Source of the DNA: Bacteroidota bacterium
GTDB taxonomy: Bacteria > Bacteroidota > Bacteroidia > 2-12-FULL-35-15
Direction of reading: 5' to 3'
Length of the DNA: 64,000 nt
NCBI GenBank assembly: GCA_023251805.1
Contig: JAHEYB010000005.1
Coordinates: 27,839 to 91,838, forward strand
Position numbers and translations under genes: made by a program. The notes beneath the pieces are model-generated. The model saw only the letters and a list, made by a program, of their open reading frames with translations, had not been told where the DNA came from and did no database searches. Positions 59,170 to 64,000 of the stretch are shown piece by piece. Each line of letters opens with the position of its first letter. Positions within the stretch are counted from its first letter, which is position 1.

Positions 59170-59823
59170 ATGATTTCATTAATTATTGCAGATGATCATC
59201 CTCTTTATTTGGAAGGCTTACAAATGCTACTAAGCAAAGATCGGGAAATTACAATTAACGCTACCTGTAATTTGGGAGCAAAAGCAATAGCCACCTTGCA
59301 AAACAAGGACTGCGATGTTCTCCTCCTCGATTTACATATGCCCGATATGAATGGACCGGATGTAGTTGCTGAAATCAAAAAATTCAAACCAAATCAGAAA
59401 ATAATTATGCTTACGCACCAAAAAGGCAGTAGGTATTTGAGTAAATTAGAGAAATTGGGCGTGAATGGATATGTGCTTAAAAATGTAATGTTGGAAGAAT
59501 TGATTCATGCCATCAAAACAGTAAATGCCGGAGGAAGTTATTTTACAGAAGGAATTGAGAACATCACTAAAGAAGAGGATTTTTATATAAAATCATCTAT
59601 TATTATGCATAATGACTCCCCTGATGTTTTGTTGACCCCGCGCGAAAAAGAAATATTAATTTATGTTTGCAATGAGATGAGCAGTTCGGAGATTGCTAAG
59701 GAACTATTTATTAGCATTGGGACTGTGGATACGCACCGAAAAAATATTCTAAATAAGTTGGGAATCACAAATACAGTGGGACTTGTAAAATTTGCTTTGA
59801 AACACAATTTACTCAAACCTTGA
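59170..59823 (+). CDS. NarL/FixJ-type response regulator
   Basis: 217 residues. The receiver domain (1-120) has the acidic pair Asp8/Asp9, the phosphoacceptor Asp54 in LLLDLHMPDMNG and the Lys in GYVLKN. The C-terminal LuxR-type helix-turn-helix (about 152-217) is LTPREKEILIYVCNEMSSSE then IAKELFISIGTVDTHRKNIL. It should activate transcription when phosphorylated. The 3' end overlaps the 3' end of the opposing histidine kinase gene by 11 bp, a strong hint of partnership. Confidence 0.95.
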   Translation: MISLIIADDHPLYLEGLQMLLSKDREITINATCNLGAKAIATLQNKDCDVLLLDLHMPDMNGPDVVAEIKKFKPNQKIIMLTHQKGSRYLSKLEKLGVNGYVLKNVMLEELIHAIKTVNAGGSYFTEGIENITKEEDFYIKSSIIMHNDSPDVLLTPREKEILIYVCNEMSSSEIAKELFISIGTVDTHRKNILNKLGITNTVGLVKFALKHNLLKP

Positions 59824-61708
59824 AATAAAGCACCACCTCTGCACCACCTTCCCCTCTGTTTTTAAATTCCATTTTTGCATTCAACAATTTTACAAACTGC
59901 CGGCTTATACTCAAGCCTACTCCAGCTCCTTGCGCAATTATTGAAATGTCATCGGAAAAAGAATTTAATTCCTTTAAGGTTTCTTCAGAAAAACCAATTC
60001 CATGATCTTTTATTGAAATCAAAAACTCATTTTCTTTACAAATTGCTTCTACATTTATTTCATTTTTTTCTGAAGAAAATTTCACGGCATTATTAATTAC
60101 ATTTCGTAGCACAAAATAAAGCATCAAACGATCGGAAAATATCACTCCATTTTTGACAGGAGTGAATTTTAATGCTACACCCTTCAGCTCAGCACCCGGC
60201 TTGTATAGTTGGACTATATCAGCAAGTACTATATTTACATCCACCTCTTCTATATTTGCAGCAATTTGTTGTTTTTGAATTTGCGCCCACTGTAAAATAT
60301 TATCAAGCAAATCACGCAATGGAATCACTGCATTATTCACTTTTACAAAAGAAGACCTCAATTCCTGCTGTTTCATCTCATCTATTGTGGCTACAATATG
60401 TCCTGAATAATTAATAACAGAAGTAATCGGATTATACAAATCGTGAGAAAGCATACTAATCAATTGATCTTTGGTGGAATTGGCCTTGGTAAGATTTTCC
60501 TCTGAACGAATAAGCTCAGTGTTTAATGTGCGCAGCGTACTATTTTGATTATTTACTTTTTCATTGATTTGAGCCAATTGCTTACTGAGTTTCTGCTTAT
60601 TTCTGTATTGTACAAAAACGAGCAGCCCGGCAATAAAAACCAAAAGAGCCAAAGAGGCAAAAAACAATTTTTGCTTTTTCTCCTCTGCTATTTTTACATC
60701 TTGCAATTCATTGTCATTTTTCAGAATGGTATTTTCATTTTCTTTCTTTTCCGATTCATACTTTACTTTCATATCTGCCAAATCTGAATTATATTTATCA
60801 GTCAGAATGGAATCTTTCAGCTCAGTTGATCGTTTATAATTTTCATAGGCCTGCTTGTAATCACCTTTCTGCTGATATGCATATGAAAGATCAAAATAAA
60901 CATCTTTCTGCTGGCTAAGCGATTTTTGATCTTCCGTGATTTTTAAAGCTTTATAATAATAATCAAATGCTTTCTGAAAATCTTTTTTTTCTACATAGAT
61001 ATCGCCTATGTTAGAATATACAACCACCAAACCAAATACATCATTCCCTTTTTTCTTCAAGTCCAAAGCAGTCATAAAATGCTGTAAAGCGCGGTCATAT
61101 TGCTTTAAGTCTTTATACACATTGCCTATATTGTTTTCGACACGAGAAAGATTATTATCATTATTATCCTGAATGTAAAAATTTCTCACTAAGAAATAGC
61201 ATTTCAACGCATCTTCAAACCTATTCATATTCCGATAAACCATTCCCATATTGGCATTGACTAAAGCCATGCCTGCATCATCTTTAATTTCTGTATATTT
61301 TAAAAGTGCTTTATTCATCTGGATTAGGGCTTCATCCATTTTTTGTTGTTGAAAGTAACTTAAACCTATATAAAGCAAGTCCATCGCAATTCCATCATCA
61401 TTTTTTATTTTCTCATCCTCTTTTAAGGCGGCAAAAAGCATCCCCAACGATTTTACATAGTCGGTGCGCTCGTTATAAAACATCCCTCTTTGTCTCATTG
61501 CAGAAGTAATTCCTTTTGAATAATGAATTCTTTTTGCCAAAGCTTCTGCTGTATCCAAAATAATAATGGCCGAATCGGGGTTTTCATATGATTTGACATA
61601 AAAATCACTAATTAACTCCTCCACCTTCTTTATCTCAACAGAATCAAGCTGTCCGAATAACACAGTTGTTTTTATGCAAACAATAAGAAGAGTAAGAAAA
61701 TGTCTCAT
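59813..61708 (-). CDS. TPR-containing sensor histidine kinase
   Basis: 631 residues. A signal-like N-terminal helix (1-20, LFGQ) is followed by a periplasmic tetratricopeptide region (about 65-300), a coiled coil, and one membrane helix (about 347-367). The kinase then has the H-box ISMLSHDLYNPITS with His422, the N-box RNVINNAVKFSSE, G1 DHGIGFS and G2 GAGVGLSISRQF. The TPR sensor type is common in Bacteroidota and may bind peptides or protein partners. It points towards the response regulator gene, with overlapping 3' ends. Confidence 0.93.
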   Translation of the reverse strand: MRHFLTLLIVCIKTTVLFGQLDSVEIKKVEELISDFYVKSYENPDSAIIILDTAEALAKRIHYSKGITSAMRQRGMFYNERTDYVKSLGMLFAALKEDEKIKNDDGIAMDLLYIGLSYFQQQKMDEALIQMNKALLKYTEIKDDAGMALVNANMGMVYRNMNRFEDALKCYFLVRNFYIQDNNDNNLSRVENNIGNVYKDLKQYDRALQHFMTALDLKKKGNDVFGLVVVYSNIGDIYVEKKDFQKAFDYYYKALKITEDQKSLSQQKDVYFDLSYAYQQKGDYKQAYENYKRSTELKDSILTDKYNSDLADMKVKYESEKKENENTILKNDNELQDVKIAEEKKQKLFFASLALLVFIAGLLVFVQYRNKQKLSKQLAQINEKVNNQNSTLRTLNTELIRSEENLTKANSTKDQLISMLSHDLYNPITSVINYSGHIVATIDEMKQQELRSSFVKVNNAVIPLRDLLDNILQWAQIQKQQIAANIEEVDVNIVLADIVQLYKPGAELKGVALKFTPVKNGVIFSDRLMLYFVLRNVINNAVKFSSEKNEINVEAICKENEFLISIKDHGIGFSEETLKELNSFSDDISIIAQGAGVGLSISRQFVKLLNAKMEFKNRGEGGAEVVLYFKV

Positions 61709-61768
61709 TTATGAATATACCTAATTACAGGATTGTATAGAAGCAAAAATAGGTAGATTTTTGATGTA

Positions 61769-63058
61769 ATGAAAAACACCTGCTATACATACATTAATAA
61801 GTCTGTTTTCATCCTTATCCTTACGCTTCACTTTATTAGTGTTTACGGTCAAAACAATGCTCTTATTCTAAATGGAGCCTTTATCAGCGTAAGCAGTGGA
61901 ACATGGGCAAACCCTGTTTATTTAGTGGTAAACAATGGACAACCTGCTGCCATACTTCGTAATAGCGGGCACATTATTTCGGAGGCAGAGGGAAATTATG
62001 TTCAATGGAATACTGCTGATGTAACTGCTACCACAAATTATGTTTTCCCATTTGGATATGCTGCCAGCGACTATTTGCCTCTTACGCTTAACAAAAACTC
62101 TGTAGGTGTGGGAGCCGGACATATAAACAACACTTCGGCAATAGTTGCTTCCACTTGGGGAACACCGGCAAGTAATATAAATTGGGCTAATTCGGTAAGC
62201 AATATGATTGGTCCGGCTGGCGCAAATGAATTCAATTCTGTTGTTGATCGTTGGTGGCAATTGCAATCAGGAACAAATGTGGATGCAACATTTGATGTTT
62301 CTTATCGCGGAAGTGAAAATACCACTACTTTTTCACCTACAGGGCTTTTTGGCGGACAACATTGGAATTTTCCAAGCAGTCAATGGTTACCACCTAATGG
62401 CTCCGGAACAGGAGTGGTAGCAGGAGTTGGTATTGTAAATAACATTACACTCGTTCCGCACGGCATTGCTTCTAGCTCACCTTATATTTTATCGTCAACT
62501 GGTGCTCCTTTACCAATTGAATTAATAAGTTTTACTGCAATTTGTGACGGCAATAAAATTCATGTGAATTGGAAAGATGCAACAGAAACAAATGTTATGT
62601 CGATTGAACTTCAAAAAAGTACAGATTTAAGTAGCTGGGAAACCATTTATACCGCTTCACCTTCCAACAGTAGCAGTGTAACTAATTACGACTATGAATA
62701 CTCAGAATTTTCAAAGTCAATTGTTTATTTCAGATTGATTAGCAACAACAACGATGGCGATGCTGATATTAGCGCTGTTATTTATACACAGCCTTGTTCA
62801 TCAAATGAAAATTTGGTCAACTTATTTTATTACAACAGTATGCTTAATTTCCATACACTATTTTCTGAAAATGCAATTGTAAATTATTCTTTACATGATT
62901 TGCACGGACGAAAAATTACTGAAGGGGAATTTATTGCTGCTGAAGGCGATCAACTACTATCTATTCCTTTAGAAAAACTATCATTCGCTATTTATATTTT
63001 ACATGCCGAAAGTAATGGCAAAACTTACAATCAAAAAATACTAATCTCAGAAAAATGA
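61769..63058 (+). CDS. Secreted protein with T9SS type A-like sorting domain
   Basis: 429 residues. A signal peptide ends near SVYGQ (about 28). The body is beta-rich with repeated Trp-containing segments (VVDRWWQLQSGTNVDATFDV, HWNFPSSQWLPPNGSG), then PLPIELISFTAICDGNKIHV, a FnIII-like linker typical of T9SS cargo. It ends in a short type A-like domain (IVNYSLHDLHGRKITEGEFI ... IYILHAESNGKTYNQKILIS). Its stop overlaps the next start (ATGA). Function is unknown; surface exposure or secretion is likely. Confidence 0.78.
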   Translation: MKNTCYTYINKSVFILILTLHFISVYGQNNALILNGAFISVSSGTWANPVYLVVNNGQPAAILRNSGHIISEAEGNYVQWNTADVTATTNYVFPFGYAASDYLPLTLNKNSVGVGAGHINNTSAIVASTWGTPASNINWANSVSNMIGPAGANEFNSVVDRWWQLQSGTNVDATFDVSYRGSENTTTFSPTGLFGGQHWNFPSSQWLPPNGSGTGVVAGVGIVNNITLVPHGIASSSPYILSSTGAPLPIELISFTAICDGNKIHVNWKDATETNVMSIELQKSTDLSSWETIYTASPSNSSSVTNYDYEYSEFSKSIVYFRLISNNNDGDADISAVIYTQPCSSNENLVNLFYYNSMLNFHTLFSENAIVNYSLHDLHGRKITEGEFIAAEGDQLLSIPLEKLSFAIYILHAESNGKTYNQKILISEK

Positions 63059-64000
63059 AAAAACTTGCACTTCTTATTTTATCAATTTTGCTTTATTTAT
63101 TTTGTATTGTATTTGCTACAAAAGCAAAAGCACAAAATATTGGAATAAATGCTACAGGTGCTACACCTAATAGTTCGGCAATGTTGGATATTGATGTTTC
63201 GGCATTGGCAACAAAAAAGGGATTACTCATTCCTAGAGTTACCAATGCTCAAAAAACAGCAATGAATCCTTTGCCCTTAGCAGCACAAGGTCTAATCGTT
63301 TATCAAACAGATGGAGTTCAGGGATTTTATTATAATACCAGTACCACTACAACTCCGGCATGGAGCCTTATTTCTGTTTCAGGAACAGGATGGTCCATTA
63401 CTGGAAATGCAGGAACAAGTGCAGGAACAAATTTTGTTGGGACAACTGATAATGTGGATTGGGTTGTAAAAACGAATAATACAGAAGCTTACAGAGTTAC
63501 TACTGCGGGTTATGTGGGACTAGGTACTACTTTGCCTTCAGAAAAATTAGAGGTTCAAGGAAACATCGCATTTCCATCAGATTATCATTTGAAAAAATCC
63601 GGACAATTTAACATTATTGGATTACAAAGCAGCAACATCGAAATTGGAGAAGCGTCTTTTACGCACAATGGAGATATTAAAATGTTTGTTGGAAATTCAA
63701 GAAAAATTTATTTCACAGGAAGTTCCATCCCATCACAATCTGTGTATGATGATCAGGGGCAATTGGGACTTGGGATAATTAGCCCAAGTGAACGTTTAGA
63801 AGTAGATGGTAACATAGCATTTCCATGGGATTATCATTTGAAAAAATCCGGACAATTTAACATTATTGGATTACAAAGTAGCAACATCGAAATTGGAGAA
63901 GCGTCTTTTACGCACAATGGAGATATTAAAATGTTTGTTGGAAATTCAAGAAAAATTTATTTCACAGGAAGTTCCATCCCATCACAATCTGTGTATGATG
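63055..64000 (+). CDS. Tail-fibre-like secreted repeat protein (runs off the window end)
   Basis: At least 315 residues from ATG 63055, overlapping the previous stop. Signal peptide MKKLALLILSILLYLFCIVF with a cleavage site near KAKAQ. The N-terminus (NIGINATGATPNSSAMLDID, KKGLLIPRVTNAQKTAM) is common to Bacteroidota tail-fibre-like cell-surface proteins that often end in a peptidase S74 chaperone domain; that end is not visible here. From about residue 170 an 83-residue unit is repeated (GNIAFPSDYHLKKSG ... then again), with identical nucleotides apart from a few positions at the unit's start. Host surface or adhesion roles are possible. Confidence 0.75.
   Translation, partial: MKKLALLILSILLYLFCIVFATKAKAQNIGINATGATPNSSAMLDIDVSALATKKGLLIPRVTNAQKTAMNPLPLAAQGLIVYQTDGVQGFYYNTSTTTTPAWSLISVSGTGWSITGNAGTSAGTNFVGTTDNVDWVVKTNNTEAYRVTTAGYVGLGTTLPSEKLEVQGNIAFPSDYHLKKSGQFNIIGLQSSNIEIGEASFTHNGDIKMFVGNSRKIYFTGSSIPSQSVYDDQGQLGLGIISPSERLEVDGNIAFPWDYHLKKSGQFNIIGLQSSNIEIGEASFTHNGDIKMFVGNSRKIYFTGSSIPSQSVYD
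63582..64000 (+). repeat. Near-identical 249-bp (83-codon) tandem repeat
   Basis: The segment starting TTATCATTTGAAAAAATCCG at 63582 recurs at 63831 with a period of exactly 249 bp. Over the compared 170 bp only one base differs (AAGCAGC versus AAGTAGC), a synonymous change. The second copy is cut by the window end, so the number of units is unknown. Confidence 0.9.

Noticed and set aside
63055..64000. Prophage tail-fibre gene
   Set aside because: The protein has a Sec signal peptide and is coupled to a T9SS-type cargo gene; no other phage genes are present. The tail-fibre likeness is a shared fold.

Overview
The window is a stretch of chromosome from a Bacteroidota bacterium. The base composition is AT-rich. 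Several secreted proteins end in type IX secretion system (T9SS) sorting domains, and a PorP/SprF-family outer-membrane protein is present. Many lipoproteins start with short MKK-type signal peptides. Promoter-like boxes follow the Bacteroidota pattern (TAnnTTTG near -7, TTTG near -33), and Shine-Dalgarno sequences are mostly absent. No tRNA, rRNA, CRISPR array, transposase or phage structural block was recognised. It reads as ordinary chromosome peppered with small palindromic repeat elements.

Layout. 1-7.5 kb (mostly minus strand): start of a membrane pyrophosphatase, a patatin phospholipase with an outer-membrane barrel, a BtuF-like binding protein, cystathionine beta-synthase and a LolC/E-type permease. 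7.5-12.5 kb (plus): NamZ-like muramidase, SRPBCC protein, PHB-depolymerase-like esterase, an unknown secreted protein and a tandem pair of small STAS-like proteins. 12.6-19.7 kb: coiled-coil lipoprotein, serine beta-lactamase-like lipoprotein, RRM protein, outer-membrane protein, YiiX-like hydrolase, two unknowns and a glycosyltransferase. 19.9-27.2 kb: a 1177-residue T9SS type B adhesin with SprB-like repeats, topoisomerase III, a secreted cyclophilin and a thioredoxin-like protein.

27.5-34.8 kb holds two T9SS cargo enzymes with overlapping ends, an amidase and a GH18 glycosidase, both carrying CUB-like domains; an LRR and a MORN-like protein follow. 34.9-37.8 kb (minus) is a compact operon: TPR protein, miniature T9SS type B adhesin, PorP/SprF and monofunctional transglycosylase MtgA. 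Then come an apparently autoregulated Fic protein, PurL, a membrane protein, an APC permease, a Rieske oxygenase, an SDR, a lipoprotein amidohydrolase and a beta-barrel protein. 49-52.7 kb (minus) has a DUF1801 protein, a small unknown and an 871-residue ATPase built of two duplicated N-terminal domains and two CbxX-type AAA+ modules. 52.9-61.7 kb has a lipoprotein, nitronate monooxygenase-like protein, acyl-CoA ligase, TMTC-like TPR membrane protein, TRIC channel and a convergent response regulator/TPR histidine kinase pair. The window ends in a T9SS secreted protein and a tail-fibre-like protein with near-identical 83-codon repeats.

The main themes are envelope biology and surface display. 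NamZ, the amidase, the GH18 enzyme and MtgA all act, or are predicted to act, on peptidoglycan or related glycans. T9SS cargo and the PorP/SprF protein supply surface export. The second theme is repeat-element invasion: palindromic elements lie between genes and, in at least two and probably three genes, in frame inside coding sequence.
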